Shown here one piece after another: positions 38,457-48,518 of a stretch of DNA of 64,000 nt (its first letter is position 1; each line of letters begins with the position of its first letter). The notes beneath the pieces are model-generated. The model searched no databases. It had not been told where the DNA came from and worked only from the letters and a program-made list of their open reading frames with translations. Source of the DNA: Methylophilaceae bacterium LSUCC0717 (GTDB taxonomy: Bacteria; Pseudomonadota; Gammaproteobacteria; Burkholderiales; Methylophilaceae); NCBI GenBank assembly GCA_024919195.1, contig CP103436.1:930001-994000 (forward strand), in the 5' to 3' direction. The position numbers and the translations under genes were made by a program.

Positions 38457-40874
38457 ATGTTCGAAACGTATAATTTTCATGAGATTGAAAAAGAATGCCA
38501 ATCTTCTTGGTTCAGCTCTAATAAGTTTGCTGCAAAAAAAGATTCATCTAAAAAGAAATATTATGTTTTATCAATGTTCCCCTATCCTAGCGGCAAGCTT
38601 CATATGGGTCATGTGCGTAATTATACAATTGGTGATGTAATTTCTAGATTCAAAAGGTTTCAAGGATATAACGTAATGCAGCCTATGGGATGGGATGCTT
38701 TTGGACTCCCTGCTGAGAATGCTGCTATTAAGAATAATACACTTCCTGACAAATGGACATACCAAAATATTGATGCGATGAAGCAGCAGTTAAATTCCCT
38801 CGGTTTTTCCTTAGACTGGAGTAGAGAAATTGCAACGTGCGACCCCAACTATTACAAATGGGAACAATGGCTTTTTATAAAGCTATTTAAAAAAGGGTTG
38901 ATTTACAAAAAGACTTCAAAAGTGAATTGGGATCCTGTTGACCAAACAGTCTTGGCGAATGAACAAGTAATTGATGGTAAGGGATGGAGGTCTGGTGCCC
39001 CTGTTGAACAAAAAGAAATTCCACAGTATTTCTTTAAAATAACTGATTTTGCAGAAGAACTTGATAAGGATATTAACAGTCTTGATGAATGGCCTCCGCA
39101 AGTAAAATTAATGCAAAAAAATTGGATTGGTAAAAGTTTTGGTTATAGAGTTGAGTTTCAACAAAAAGAATTTAATTCCATTGCTGTTTTTACAACACGC
39201 TTGGACACTCTTTATGGAGCTACTTTTTTAGCTATTGCTATTGATCATCCAATATCCATTGAGTTAAGCCAAACAAATAAAGAAATTAGTGAATTTATAA
39301 ATGAAAATAAAAAAAGTGGGGTATCTACCGCCGAATTGGAAAAGGCTGAGAAAAAGGGTTTTTTTACTGGTCTATTCGCTACCAATCCCATTAATGGAAA
39401 ATCTATCCCTGTCTGGATAAGTAACTATGTTTTAATGGGATATGGTGAAGGTGCGATTATGGCTGTGCCTGCACATGATGATAGAGATTTTGAATTTGCT
39501 AAAAAATATTCTCTTGATATTATTCAAGTTATCGAATCTGATCAAGAATTATATACAGGCAAAGGGACTCTTATTAATTCAGAAGATTTTAATGGTCTGT
39601 CATCAGATGATGCAATTAATAAGATTGGCAAACAACTTTCGAGTAATAAAATTGCAGAAAAACAAACCAAATATCGATTAAGAGATTGGGGTATATCAAG
39701 ACAGAGATATTGGGGTTGCCCTATTCCAATTATTCATTGTAATGAATGTGGTGAAGTCTGTGAAAATGAATCAAACCTTCCCGTCACGCTCCCACAGAAA
39801 AAAAAGTTTGATTTTGATAATCAATCAATTAAAACCGAGATCGACTTCATTAATTGTATTTGTCCTAGTTGTGGTAATCAAGCTCAAAGGGAAACGGATA
39901 CCATGGATACATTTGTTGAATCCTCATGGTACTTTGCAAGATATGCATGTCCCACTGAGGATAAATCCATGTTAAATGATGAGGCAAATTATTGGTTACC
40001 AGTTGATCAATACATAGGCGGAATTGAACATGCTATTCTTCATTTACTTTATTCTAGGTTCTTCAGCAGACTTCTGAGAGATGAAGGATTGATAAACTTA
40101 TCTGAGCCTTTTAAAAATTTGCTGACCCAAGGAATGGTCCTAAAAGATGGGTCCAAAATGTCAAAATCAAAAGGAAATACAGTTGACCCAGGAGAATTAA
40201 TAGAAAAATTTGGTGCTGATACTGCCCGTTTATTTATAATGTTTGCAGCACCCGCGGACCAAAGCCTAGAATGGTCTGATAAAGGTATTGAAGGTTCGCA
40301 TAGATTTTTAAAAAAGGTATATACACAAATATTTAATTTTAAAAAAATCCTAGATAGTCAAAGTGCTTTTAACAAGGAAGAATCAAATCTTGATAACGAA
40401 TTTAAATTTCAACTCAACAAAACTATTGATAAAGTGACTGACGATATCGACCGACGGAAAAGCTTCAATACTGCAATTGCTTCGTTAATGGAATTTGTTA
40501 ATTATTTAAGCTCACTCGATAAACAAAAATCACTAAATGAACTTTATCTTGGTTATAAAAATTTGTTGATTATGTTATCGCCATTTGTTCCACATTTTAG
40601 TGAATATATATTTATAAAACTTACTGACCATAGTATAGATAATGAACCTTGGCCCTCAGTGAATAAGGATGACCTTGTTCAATCAACACAAACAATAGTG
40701 ATCCAGGTAAATGGAAAAGTTAGAGATAATATTGAGATTGAAAATAATGCACCACAAGAAATCATTGAGGAAAAAGCTTTTGCAAGTGAAAAAGTGTTAA
40801 GATTTGTAGAGGAAAGAACTAAAGTGAAGAAAGTGATTTTCATTAAAAATAAAATACTTAATATTGTTGTATGA
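38457..40874 (+). CDS. leuS: Leucyl-tRNA synthetase
   Basis: An 805-residue class I synthetase: HIGH-type HMGH at 49-52, an inserted editing domain (about 220-410), zinc-like cysteines in IIHCNECGEVC and CICPSCG (about 425-480), and KMSKS near 567-571. It charges tRNA-Leu and removes misacylated products. Length is slightly below the usual 860. The next gene, lptE, overlaps by 4 bases, as commonly seen. Confidence 0.97.
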   Translation: MFETYNFHEIEKECQSSWFSSNKFAAKKDSSKKKYYVLSMFPYPSGKLHMGHVRNYTIGDVISRFKRFQGYNVMQPMGWDAFGLPAENAAIKNNTLPDKWTYQNIDAMKQQLNSLGFSLDWSREIATCDPNYYKWEQWLFIKLFKKGLIYKKTSKVNWDPVDQTVLANEQVIDGKGWRSGAPVEQKEIPQYFFKITDFAEELDKDINSLDEWPPQVKLMQKNWIGKSFGYRVEFQQKEFNSIAVFTTRLDTLYGATFLAIAIDHPISIELSQTNKEISEFINENKKSGVSTAELEKAEKKGFFTGLFATNPINGKSIPVWISNYVLMGYGEGAIMAVPAHDDRDFEFAKKYSLDIIQVIESDQELYTGKGTLINSEDFNGLSSDDAINKIGKQLSSNKIAEKQTKYRLRDWGISRQRYWGCPIPIIHCNECGEVCENESNLPVTLPQKKKFDFDNQSIKTEIDFINCICPSCGNQAQRETDTMDTFVESSWYFARYACPTEDKSMLNDEANYWLPVDQYIGGIEHAILHLLYSRFFSRLLRDEGLINLSEPFKNLLTQGMVLKDGSKMSKSKGNTVDPGELIEKFGADTARLFIMFAAPADQSLEWSDKGIEGSHRFLKKVYTQIFNFKKILDSQSAFNKEESNLDNEFKFQLNKTIDKVTDDIDRRKSFNTAIASLMEFVNYLSSLDKQKSLNELYLGYKNLLIMLSPFVPHFSEYIFIKLTDHSIDNEPWPSVNKDDLVQSTQTIVIQVNGKVRDNIEIENNAPQEIIEEKAFASEKVLRFVEERTKVKKVIFIKNKILNIVV

Positions 40875-41347
40875 GAAAAAATAAATTTTTAATTTTTTGT
40901 TTATTATTGCTTCTGATATTAAATTCATGTGGGTTTCAATTAAGAAAACCATTAGATCTAGACTATCAATCTTACGCAATTACTGGTGACTCTTCCGGGT
41001 TATCAAAACTAATTCATAGACAGCTTTCTTTTACAGATATCAAAGAAAAAAAAGATGGTAGCGCAGACCTGATTATTGAAATAATGAGCAATAATTTTGA
41101 AAAGAGAATCTTATCGCTTGCAGGGAATGGTCAAGTTGGAGAATTTGAGCTTGTCCAAACTATTGAATACAGATTGAAATCAAGTGGCAAATGGTCTGAA
41201 CCTAGAAGATTGGAGGCTATTAGAGAGTACACATACGACCCTACCTTATATAATGCTGCTGCTGCTGAAGAAATATACCTTAAAGATTCAATGATTGAGC
41301 AACTTTCAAGATCACTCATTACCGAAATTAATAATATAGGAAAATAA
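40871..41347 (+). CDS. lptE: LPS-assembly lipoprotein LptE
   Basis: A 158-residue lipoprotein with a signal peptide ending in lipobox LNSC (C20), followed by GFQLRKP, the typical LptE start. It plugs the LptD barrel (gene at 32511). The sequence is otherwise weakly conserved; leuS-lptE-holA order is the firmest support. Confidence 0.92.
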   Translation: MRKNKFLIFCLLLLLILNSCGFQLRKPLDLDYQSYAITGDSSGLSKLIHRQLSFTDIKEKKDGSADLIIEIMSNNFEKRILSLAGNGQVGEFELVQTIEYRLKSSGKWSEPRRLEAIREYTYDPTLYNAAAAEEIYLKDSMIEQLSRSLITEINNIGK

Positions 41348-41349
41348 AA

Positions 41350-42261
41350 TTGAAAGTTTTTGATCTCACGTCTGATGTGATTAAAAAACATAACATTTTT
41401 TTCTTATATGATCATGATTCATGCATTTCTGATCATTGCTTGCATCAAATAAAAGTTATTTTAGAAATTAGAAATCTATCTATAGAAATCAATGAAATCT
41501 CCTTTGAAGATGAATTGAATCAATACCTTTCATCAGATTTGTTTGGAGAAAGGCATCTGATAAAAATAAATATAAAAAATATAAAAAATATTCCCAAAAT
41601 TAAATCGATATTAAAAGAAAATTCAAGTGATAACATTTTCATTATCAAATACTCAAAAAAGGATAAGTTTGATTTTGAAGGACTAGATTCATTATTTATT
41701 GACACAGAGATCAAAGAATTTGAAAAAAATAAATATCTTACTTATTTGATAAACTCTTATAGAATCGACTTAACATCAGACGAGATAAATTCAATTGAGG
41801 TCGCTACAGCAAATAATTTTTTAGCGCTCCATAATGTTTTGAAATTAAAAACCTTATACACAAAAAATAATATTGAGAACCAGTCAAGCTATGAAGGCTT
41901 TGATATCATTGCATCCATTTTTAAGGATAAACAAGAAGTATTTATTAATAAAGTTGATAAATTTTTACAATCCTTAAATGATCCAATTCAATTCAATAGT
42001 TTATTGTTTTGGTTTTTTAAAGCTGTTTATCGCCATAAAAATGATTCAAGCGTTAATTTGAAAAATTTAAGGTTATTTGGAGATCTTTCAAAATTTTGCC
42101 AAGCTGCTTCGTCAAAGATGAGTCTCAAACTTTTAGAAAATATTATTCAAAAAATTCACTTAGTTGATAAAATAAGTAAAGGTCAATATATTGATCTTGA
42201 TGCTAAGTTGGAAATAAAAAAAATTTTACAAATTTGTTTTTTAAAGACACGTAATGGATAA
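41350..42261 (+). CDS. holA: DNA polymerase III delta subunit
   Basis: A 303-residue protein starting at TTG (41350), 2 bases after lptE. It is poorly conserved but carries the family layout: an N-terminal fold with FFLYDHDSCISDHCL, a Phe/Leu-rich central part and a helical C-terminal collar domain. It is the clamp-loader subunit that opens the beta clamp. The assignment rests mainly on lptE-holA-proA-nadD order and length. It overlaps proA by 8 bases (ATGGATAA). Confidence 0.85.
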   Translation: MKVFDLTSDVIKKHNIFFLYDHDSCISDHCLHQIKVILEIRNLSIEINEISFEDELNQYLSSDLFGERHLIKINIKNIKNIPKIKSILKENSSDNIFIIKYSKKDKFDFEGLDSLFIDTEIKEFEKNKYLTYLINSYRIDLTSDEINSIEVATANNFLALHNVLKLKTLYTKNNIENQSSYEGFDIIASIFKDKQEVFINKVDKFLQSLNDPIQFNSLLFWFFKAVYRHKNDSSVNLKNLRLFGDLSKFCQAASSKMSLKLLENIIQKIHLVDKISKGQYIDLDAKLEIKKILQICFLKTRNG

Positions 42262-43504
42262 ATATATTAAAAATCTACTTATTAATGCAAAAACAGACTC
42301 GGCCTCAATTGCAAATGCATCATCATTATCTAAAAATGAATTTCTTTTACATCTTGAAAAACAATTAATGTCTAACAAGACAAAAATTATTAGTGAAAAC
42401 AAAAAAGATTTAACCCTGGCCAAAAAAAATGATTTAGATCCAGCCTTTGTTGATCGACTAGTTATTAATGGTAAGACGGTAGATTCAATGTGTGAAGGTT
42501 TAAGGAATATTCATACTTTAAATGACCCGATAGGAAATATTGGAAATATCAATGTTAGGCCAAATGGTTTAAAAATTGGAAAAATGCGAGTCCCACTTGG
42601 AGTTATATTAATAATTTATGAATCCAGGCCTAATGTAACTATTGATGTAGCTGCCTTAGCGGTTAAATCAGGAAATTCTGTAATCTTAAGAGGCGGTTCT
42701 GAGGCTCTTCACTCAAATTTATTTTTGGGGAAATTAATTCAAAAGGCATTGCAATTAGCAAAACTTCCTCCAAATGCAGTACAAATAGTAAATAAAACTG
42801 ATCGATCATTAGTTACCGACCTGATCACGGCAAAAGACTATATTGATGTCATCATTCCTAGAGGCGGGAAAGGTTTAATCAAAAATATTAGTGATAATGC
42901 CAAAATACCGGTTATTAAACATCTTGATGGAAATTGTCATATTTATGTTGACGAGTTTGCGTCACTAAATCAGGCGATTGATATAGTTGAAAATTCAAAA
43001 ACCCAAAGGTATGGGACATGCAATACGCTCGAGTCACTTGTTGTTCATAAATCAATTGCTGATCAATTTTTAAAAAAAATTGCATCCAAATTTAAAAAAC
43101 ATAAAGTTGAAATGCGCGGCTGTAAAGAGACATGCAAGATACTTACCAACATTACAAAAGCCACTTCTGAAGATTTTTTTGAAGAATATTTAGCTCCAAT
43201 TATATCCATTAAGATTGTTAATTCTCTAAAAGCAGGGATAGACTTTATTAATAAACACTCATCTAAACATACTGAAGCTATAATCACGGAAAATTATACT
43301 CATGCACAAACTTTTTTAAAGTTAATAGATTCATCTAGTGTGATGGTTAATGCCTCAACAAGATTTGCAGACGGTTTTGAGTATGGTCTAGGAGCCGAAG
43401 TGGGGATCTCAACTGATAAGTTTCATGCTCGTGGCCCTGTTGGCCTTGAGGGATTAACGTCAGAAAAATATATTGTCTATGGCGAAGGGCAAACCCGCTC
43501 ATAA
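42254..43504 (+). CDS. proA: Glutamate-5-semialdehyde dehydrogenase (gamma-glutamyl phosphate reductase)
   Basis: A 416-residue aldehyde-dehydrogenase-fold enzyme with YESRPNVTIDVAALAVKSGN, IPRGGKGLI, and the catalytic cysteine near 255 in RYGTCNTLESL. It makes the second step of proline synthesis; proC is at 9032. It is flanked by holA and nadD with overlapping codons. Confidence 0.96.
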   Translation: MDKYIKNLLINAKTDSASIANASSLSKNEFLLHLEKQLMSNKTKIISENKKDLTLAKKNDLDPAFVDRLVINGKTVDSMCEGLRNIHTLNDPIGNIGNINVRPNGLKIGKMRVPLGVILIIYESRPNVTIDVAALAVKSGNSVILRGGSEALHSNLFLGKLIQKALQLAKLPPNAVQIVNKTDRSLVTDLITAKDYIDVIIPRGGKGLIKNISDNAKIPVIKHLDGNCHIYVDEFASLNQAIDIVENSKTQRYGTCNTLESLVVHKSIADQFLKKIASKFKKHKVEMRGCKETCKILTNITKATSEDFFEEYLAPIISIKIVNSLKAGIDFINKHSSKHTEAIITENYTHAQTFLKLIDSSSVMVNASTRFADGFEYGLGAEVGISTDKFHARGPVGLEGLTSEKYIVYGEGQTRS

Positions 43505-44124
43505 TGCAAAATAATATTGCGCTGTTTGGCGGTGCTTTTGATCCCTTTCATAATGGCCATCAATATATTATCAATCAACTCAAATTATTAAATTTTAAAA
43601 AAATTATTCTTGTCCCAACCGGAGTATCTGCCTTCAATAAAAATTTAACGGAAGCAAGACATCGTATTAATATGATAAATGCTGCAACCAAAGATGTTGA
43701 AGTAAGTAATTATGAGGTGAATAAATTAAACCAAATCACCTTTTCAATAGATACCATTAAATATTATCTAAAAACATATCCACAACTTGTTCTTGTGATT
43801 GGAGAAGATTGTTTTTACAGCTTTAACAGATGGAAAGACTGGAAAAAAATTATTGAGTTAGTAAAAATAATTGTTATTAAAAGAAAATCTGACATTGATG
43901 ACTTTCTTCGGATAGCAAAAACAAAAAAGATTGATGTAGTAAAAAATTTTAAAGAATTTCAAAGTCAACAAGATAACTGTCTGTATTATCATGACGGAGA
44001 TGGATATGATGCTTCATCTAGTGAAATAAAAAAATTAATTAAAAATCAGCGCATCGAAGATGTTCAGAATTTAGTCTCCGATGATGTGCTTCATTACATC
44101 ACAAAAAATAAACTATATATCTAA
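43504..44124 (+). CDS. nadD: Nicotinate-nucleotide adenylyltransferase
   Basis: A 206-residue nucleotidyltransferase with GGAFDPFHNGH at 9-19, VIGEDCFYSFNRWKDW and the C-terminal SSSEIKKLI. It makes deamido-NAD from nicotinate mononucleotide and ATP. It meets proA at TAATG. rsfS and rlmH, which often follow, are not present; the convergent bioD overlaps its end by 12 bases. Confidence 0.94.
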   Translation: MQNNIALFGGAFDPFHNGHQYIINQLKLLNFKKIILVPTGVSAFNKNLTEARHRINMINAATKDVEVSNYEVNKLNQITFSIDTIKYYLKTYPQLVLVIGEDCFYSFNRWKDWKKIIELVKIIVIKRKSDIDDFLRIAKTKKIDVVKNFKEFQSQQDNCLYYHDGDGYDASSSEIKKLIKNQRIEDVQNLVSDDVLHYITKNKLYI

Positions 44125-44745
44125 TTTAAAATTAGAATCTTTGTACCTAGTTATGCCTAGGCAATTCGATTTGATATTTTGTTTTAAATATTCAATATTT
44201 TTGTCAACCTCATCCATCTTAGGATCAATTTGGTTCCCGATCCATCCAGCTGTCTTAATACCATTTGATTGGAGTGCGTGCTGAGTTAGTAAGGCATCAT
44301 TTATACATCCAAGTTTTAAACCTATAATTACAATTACAGGAATATCTAGATGGCGAATCAGATCTAGATTCGTCCTAAATTGGTCCACCGGGGATAATAA
44401 ACCGCCAACACCCTCAATCAGAATATGGTCGTATTCTTTTTCTAGATCATTTATCTTTTGTTTAATAAGATTAAAGTCAATTTGTATGTCCTCCTCTTCT
44501 GTTCCAATATGAGGGGAGACAGCTTTTTTTAATGAGTAAAAATTAATTTTATGATGGTCATTAATTGAAGTCTGGCAATCTAAGAGGGTTTGGACATCTT
44601 CATTTATTAAATCCAGACTATATCCGGCAGCAATGGGTTTAATACCAATAATTTTTTTTCTCGATAAGATATTTTTTAGAATGACCGAGGTAATATAGGT
44701 TTTACCAATACCTGTACCAGTACCGGTTATAAAAAATTTTTTCAT
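44113..44745 (-). CDS. bioD: Dethiobiotin synthetase
   Basis: A 210-residue protein with P-loop TGTGTGIGKT at 7-16 and VEGVGGLLSPVD-like ILIEGVGGLLSPV. It closes the ureido ring of dethiobiotin using CO2 and ATP. It is the last gene of the bioB-F-H-C-D run and meets bioC at TAATG. Confidence 0.95.
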   Translation of the reverse strand: MKKFFITGTGTGIGKTYITSVILKNILSRKKIIGIKPIAAGYSLDLINEDVQTLLDCQTSINDHHKINFYSLKKAVSPHIGTEEEDIQIDFNLIKQKINDLEKEYDHILIEGVGGLLSPVDQFRTNLDLIRHLDIPVIVIIGLKLGCINDALLTQHALQSNGIKTAGWIGNQIDPKMDEVDKNIEYLKQNIKSNCLGITRYKDSNFKLDI

Positions 44746-45566
44746 TACTTCATTATCCTTATAACATGCTCTTCAGCATTGCGAATTTTCCAGGCATGAC
44801 CCAGAATTACTTCGTAACTAAGAATATTCTTATTATTTTTTTTAAATTGATCTAAATGGTCAATCAGTTTTGATAAATAATTTTTTCCTCTAAGGCTTTT
44901 ATGAGAATCCTCAGATTTTGTGACTCCAATTTTTTTTAAATCACGCAATGCTGACAATGCATCGTCATATTCATTTTGGTACTCATCTCTTATTAAAACT
45001 GGATCGTAAAAATTACTATTATTCAATATCTCAGCATATTCTTGAATAGTTAAGAAATTTTGGGTCAATTCATTATCTTTAAAATGTTGTAATTCAATTA
45101 ATGTATTTTTTAAAAAAGAGGAAAATAAAAATAAGCCATCTATAGTTAATAAATTATTAATATTTTTGAATAGTTGATTAATATCATCAGACCATTGAAT
45201 TGAATTGCTTGAAATGATTAGATCAAAGGTACTTCCATAAAATGGTAACTCATCCATATCAGCATTAACAAAATATCTTTTTTTAGATGAAAACAATTTC
45301 TTTAAACTTGTTCTTTTATTCATAGATACTTTCAACATATCTAACGAAAAATCAAGCTCATATATCTCTGCATCAGGAAAGATCTTTTCCAATAAGATAG
45401 AATTTTTTCCTGTTGCAGAACCAATATCCAAAATTCTTTTGGGATTTATTTTTATATAATTTAGTCTTTCGATCAACTCCTCAGCAATTATCGATTGCAT
45501 TACTGCGTCCCGATCGTAATGCTCTGCTGCACTATTAAAATCTTTAATTTTTTTTAATTTATTCAT
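44745..45566 (-). CDS. bioC: Malonyl-[acyl-carrier protein] O-methyltransferase BioC
   Basis: A 273-residue SAM methyltransferase from the ATG at 45566 (in-frame ATGs at 45578 and 45593 lie deeper in bioH). It has motif I RILDIGSATGKNSILL and the post-motif region DLIISSNSIQW, typical of BioC, which methylates malonyl-ACP to start pimelate synthesis. It overlaps bioH by 8 bases (ATGAATAA). Confidence 0.92.
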   Translation of the reverse strand: MNKLKKIKDFNSAAEHYDRDAVMQSIIAEELIERLNYIKINPKRILDIGSATGKNSILLEKIFPDAEIYELDFSLDMLKVSMNKRTSLKKLFSSKKRYFVNADMDELPFYGSTFDLIISSNSIQWSDDINQLFKNINNLLTIDGLFLFSSFLKNTLIELQHFKDNELTQNFLTIQEYAEILNNSNFYDPVLIRDEYQNEYDDALSALRDLKKIGVTKSEDSHKSLRGKNYLSKLIDHLDQFKKNNKNILSYEVILGHAWKIRNAEEHVIRIMK

Positions 45567-46317
45567 GATATATATCATCAAGATAGGTGGCACATTCTTC
45601 AGGATGAGATAAAAAGGGAAGATGCGAGGCTTTATTAATAAATAATGTTTTTTTTACATTCCTTATATTTTTTTGCATGAATGTTTGTGATTGGATAGGA
45701 ACAATTTTATCTTGATCCCCAGCAATTAAATGTATATCACAATTCATATTATCCATAATTGTTAAAAAATTATTATTTTTCATATGCGATAAATAAAATT
45801 TAAGTGAATCAATATTTAGGCCCTGGGTTGCTACACAATTTGTCAAATAATTTAGGATTTCTTTTTTGTTTTCTTGACCTAAGAGTTGTAGATTAAAAAA
45901 ATTTCTCAAAGTTTTCTTTTGATCATTAATGATCGACCTTGCAAAATTTTCAAAAATCTCTTCGTTGAGTCCAAACTCCCATACATCATTGTTGACGAAG
46001 AGCGGGGTTGATGAAACAAGTATAATTTTCTTTACTCTTTCCTTATTTAATCGACAAATTTCTATTGCAACTTGGCCACCTAAGGACCACCCAAAAAGGT
46101 CAAAAGAATCAAAATTAAAATCTTGTATCGCATCACTGATCTGGATGATGCAATTCTCCCAGTCATCATTTTCATCCATTTCAGGCAAATCAAAGAATAG
46201 AAGTTGATATTTATTTTTATCAAGCTTTTCAAAAAATGGCTTGAATACATCTTTATTCATGGCCCATCCATGAATGAAAATTATGGGATGACCTGCGCCT
46301 AATGACTCAATTAACAT
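45559..46317 (-). CDS. bioH: Pimeloyl-ACP methyl ester carboxylesterase BioH
   Basis: A 252-residue alpha/beta hydrolase: IFIHGWAMNKDVF at 13-25, nucleophile GWSLGG with S78, aspartate in AGDQDKIVP, and histidine in ASHLPFL. BioH cleaves the methyl ester of pimeloyl-ACP, ending the BioC-started pathway. It overlaps bioF by 11 bases and bioC by 8. Confidence 0.93.
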   Translation of the reverse strand: MLIESLGAGHPIIFIHGWAMNKDVFKPFFEKLDKNKYQLLFFDLPEMDENDDWENCIIQISDAIQDFNFDSFDLFGWSLGGQVAIEICRLNKERVKKIILVSSTPLFVNNDVWEFGLNEEIFENFARSIINDQKKTLRNFFNLQLLGQENKKEILNYLTNCVATQGLNIDSLKFYLSHMKNNNFLTIMDNMNCDIHLIAGDQDKIVPIQSQTFMQKNIRNVKKTLFINKASHLPFLSHPEECATYLDDIYHE

Positions 46318-47443
46318 GTGATAGTGAATTATTCAGGGCCTCAGCTAACTGAATAATGTCATTTTTTGAATGTCTTGCAGATATGCTTACCCTCAGTCTT
46401 GATTCTGATAACGGGACTGTTGGAGAACGAATGGCAGCTACATGAATATTTTTTTCTAAAAGTTCTTTTTGGATATTAATTACCATTTGATTATCATTTA
46501 TCAAGATAGGTTGTATAGGTCCATACACATTCAACAATAGCTGTTTCTTATGAATCAAATTACGAAATAAATTAATATTTTTATTTAACTTCTTTCTTAA
46601 TTTTTCGCCTTCCATTATTAAGTCAATTGACTTTAAAATCCCATCAGCAAGGTATGGGGGTGAGGCGGTTGTATAGATATATTCTCGTGATTTTTGTTTT
46701 AGGTAATCTATAATTTTTTTTGACCCACAAATCACAGCTCCCGTTAACCCTGCAGATTTTCCAAAGGTCGTAAGGTGGATAATGTTACTTTTATCCATAT
46801 CAATCATCATTTGACTCTCAAGCAACCCTAATCCCTTTGATCCATAGACTCCAAACCCATGAGCATCATCAATGTATAAATAAGTTTTATATTTTATGGA
46901 TAATGAATACAGTCTTGATAAATCTGCGATATCGCCATCCATGCTAAATATACTATCGGTCACTATAATTTTATTTTCTTTTGTTGAGTTTTTTAATTTT
47001 TGCTCAAGAGACTCATAATCAAGATGTGGGTAACGTGTATATTTTGATTGAACTGATAATATTCCATCATAGATAGATGCGTGACAAAGTTTATCTAGAA
47101 AAATATCAAATTCGTCTTTTATTATATTTTTAAAAAAAGATACATTCGCGTTGAAACCGCTGTGATAAAAAAGGCCATCTTCAAAATGAAGTATGTTTGC
47201 TATTTTTTGCTCTAGATTGGTGTGGCTTTGAAAGTGACCTGAAATAAGATGCGATGCGCCTGAGCCATTACCAAATTTATCGATTGATTTTTTCATGGCT
47301 CTTGAAATGCTTTTATTTTTTCTAAGCCCAAGATAATCGTTATCTGAAAAATTTAAATAGTCGTTATTTCTATCTTCCCTATTTCTCAATAAGTTTTTTT
47401 CTTCAATATCTTGAAGTTCTAGAGCTATATCTTTTTCAATCAT
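46307..47443 (-). CDS. bioF: 8-amino-7-oxononanoate synthase
   Basis: A 378-residue PLP enzyme with NDYLGLR near 34, GNGSGASHLISGH, the cofactor aspartate and histidine in YIDDAHGFGVYG, and the PLP lysine in LTTFGKSAGLTG. It condenses pimeloyl-ACP with alanine. It lies 3 bases after bioB. Confidence 0.95.
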   Translation of the reverse strand: MIEKDIALELQDIEEKNLLRNREDRNNDYLNFSDNDYLGLRKNKSISRAMKKSIDKFGNGSGASHLISGHFQSHTNLEQKIANILHFEDGLFYHSGFNANVSFFKNIIKDEFDIFLDKLCHASIYDGILSVQSKYTRYPHLDYESLEQKLKNSTKENKIIVTDSIFSMDGDIADLSRLYSLSIKYKTYLYIDDAHGFGVYGSKGLGLLESQMMIDMDKSNIIHLTTFGKSAGLTGAVICGSKKIIDYLKQKSREYIYTTASPPYLADGILKSIDLIMEGEKLRKKLNKNINLFRNLIHKKQLLLNVYGPIQPILINDNQMVINIQKELLEKNIHVAAIRSPTVPLSESRLRVSISARHSKNDIIQLAEALNNSLSHVN

Positions 47444-47446
47444 TAA

Positions 47447-48427
47447 CTAGTTGGTTTTTATTCCAAGTTTTCTTAACAATTCCTGATCCTTTTCGGATGC
47501 TGGATTATCTGTGGTTAAGAGCTCATCACCATAAAAGATTGAATTAGCACCAGCAAAAAATGCCAACGCTTGTGTAGATTCATTCATTTTTTCTCGTCCT
47601 GCTGACAAGCGTACATAGCTCTTGGGCATAATGATTCTGGCTACAGCAATTGTTCTTACAAAATCAAAATGGTCTAACTCCGTTTGACCAAATAGAGGCG
47701 TACCTTCTACTTGTGTCAAAAGATTGATAGGAACGCTTTCCGGCTGAGGTGTGAGATTGGATAGCTGAGCCAATAACCCAGCCCTTTCATTAAGCGACTC
47801 ACCCATCCCAACAATTCCGCCACAACAAACATGAATACCCTGATCACGAACATTCTTTAATGTGTCAAGTCGATCCTCGTAGGTTCTGGTGGTTATAATG
47901 TCTCCGTAAAATTCTGGCGAAGTATCTAGGTTATGGTTATAGTAATCTAACCCAACGTCTTTTAACTGCTTTGCCTGATCCCCATCCAGCATACCAAGCG
48001 TTGCGCATGATTCCATGCCTAATTTTTTTACTTCTGTAATCATATCTTTTACGAGATCTAAATCTTTTTGTTTTGGACTTCGCCAGGCTGCGCCCATACA
48101 AAAACGTGTTGCACCGGAAGCTTTTGCTTCTTTAGCTGCATAAATAACCTCTTCGAGTGCCAATATCTTTTCATTTTCTACATCAGTGTCGTATCTTGCG
48201 GATTGGGGACAGTACGCACAGTCTTCTGAACATCCGCCAGTTTTAATTGATAGCAATGTACTTAACTGAACTTGATTGGGGTTAAAATTTTCTCTATGCA
48301 CTTGATGCGCCTCAAAAATTAGATCATTAAAAGGTTTTTCAAACAAAGATCTAATATATTCAATTGATATTGACTGATCGCTTGATAAATTCTTATCAAT
48401 TTTATTAAAATGAATGGGTTGGTCCAT
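47447..48427 (-). CDS. bioB: Biotin synthase
   Basis: A 326-residue radical SAM enzyme with CSEDCAYC (C66, C70, C73 bind the 4Fe-4S cluster) and typical GGIVGMGES and YVRLSAGRE motifs. The start at 48427 is chosen because AAAGGA precedes it, while the in-frame ATG at 48454 falls inside a likely TATAAT promoter box. It inserts sulfur into dethiobiotin and heads the operon. bioA is absent from the window. Confidence 0.95.
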   Translation of the reverse strand: MDQPIHFNKIDKNLSSDQSISIEYIRSLFEKPFNDLIFEAHQVHRENFNPNQVQLSTLLSIKTGGCSEDCAYCPQSARYDTDVENEKILALEEVIYAAKEAKASGATRFCMGAAWRSPKQKDLDLVKDMITEVKKLGMESCATLGMLDGDQAKQLKDVGLDYYNHNLDTSPEFYGDIITTRTYEDRLDTLKNVRDQGIHVCCGGIVGMGESLNERAGLLAQLSNLTPQPESVPINLLTQVEGTPLFGQTELDHFDFVRTIAVARIIMPKSYVRLSAGREKMNESTQALAFFAGANSIFYGDELLTTDNPASEKDQELLRKLGIKTN

Positions 48428-48452
48428 ATTAATCCTTTTTATTATTTTAAAC

Positions 48453-48482
48453 ATTATAATATCAGATGAAGTAAACTAAAAA
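48453..48482 (-). promoter_or_regulatory. Candidate promoter of the biotin operon
   Basis: A consensus TATAAT (48453-48458) lies 25 bases before the bioB start on the minus strand; the matching -35 is poor (TTTTTA at 18-base spacing). I looked for the paired GTAAAC/GTTTAC BirA operator and found only one partial half, so BirA control is not supported. Confidence 0.4.
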
Positions 48483-48518
48483 TGAAAATAAATTAACTAA
48501 TGTATAAAAAATAATCAA

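Noticed and set aside
48428..48518. BirA operator before bioB
   Set aside because: Only one partial GTTTAC half-site is present; the paired half at the right spacing is absent.
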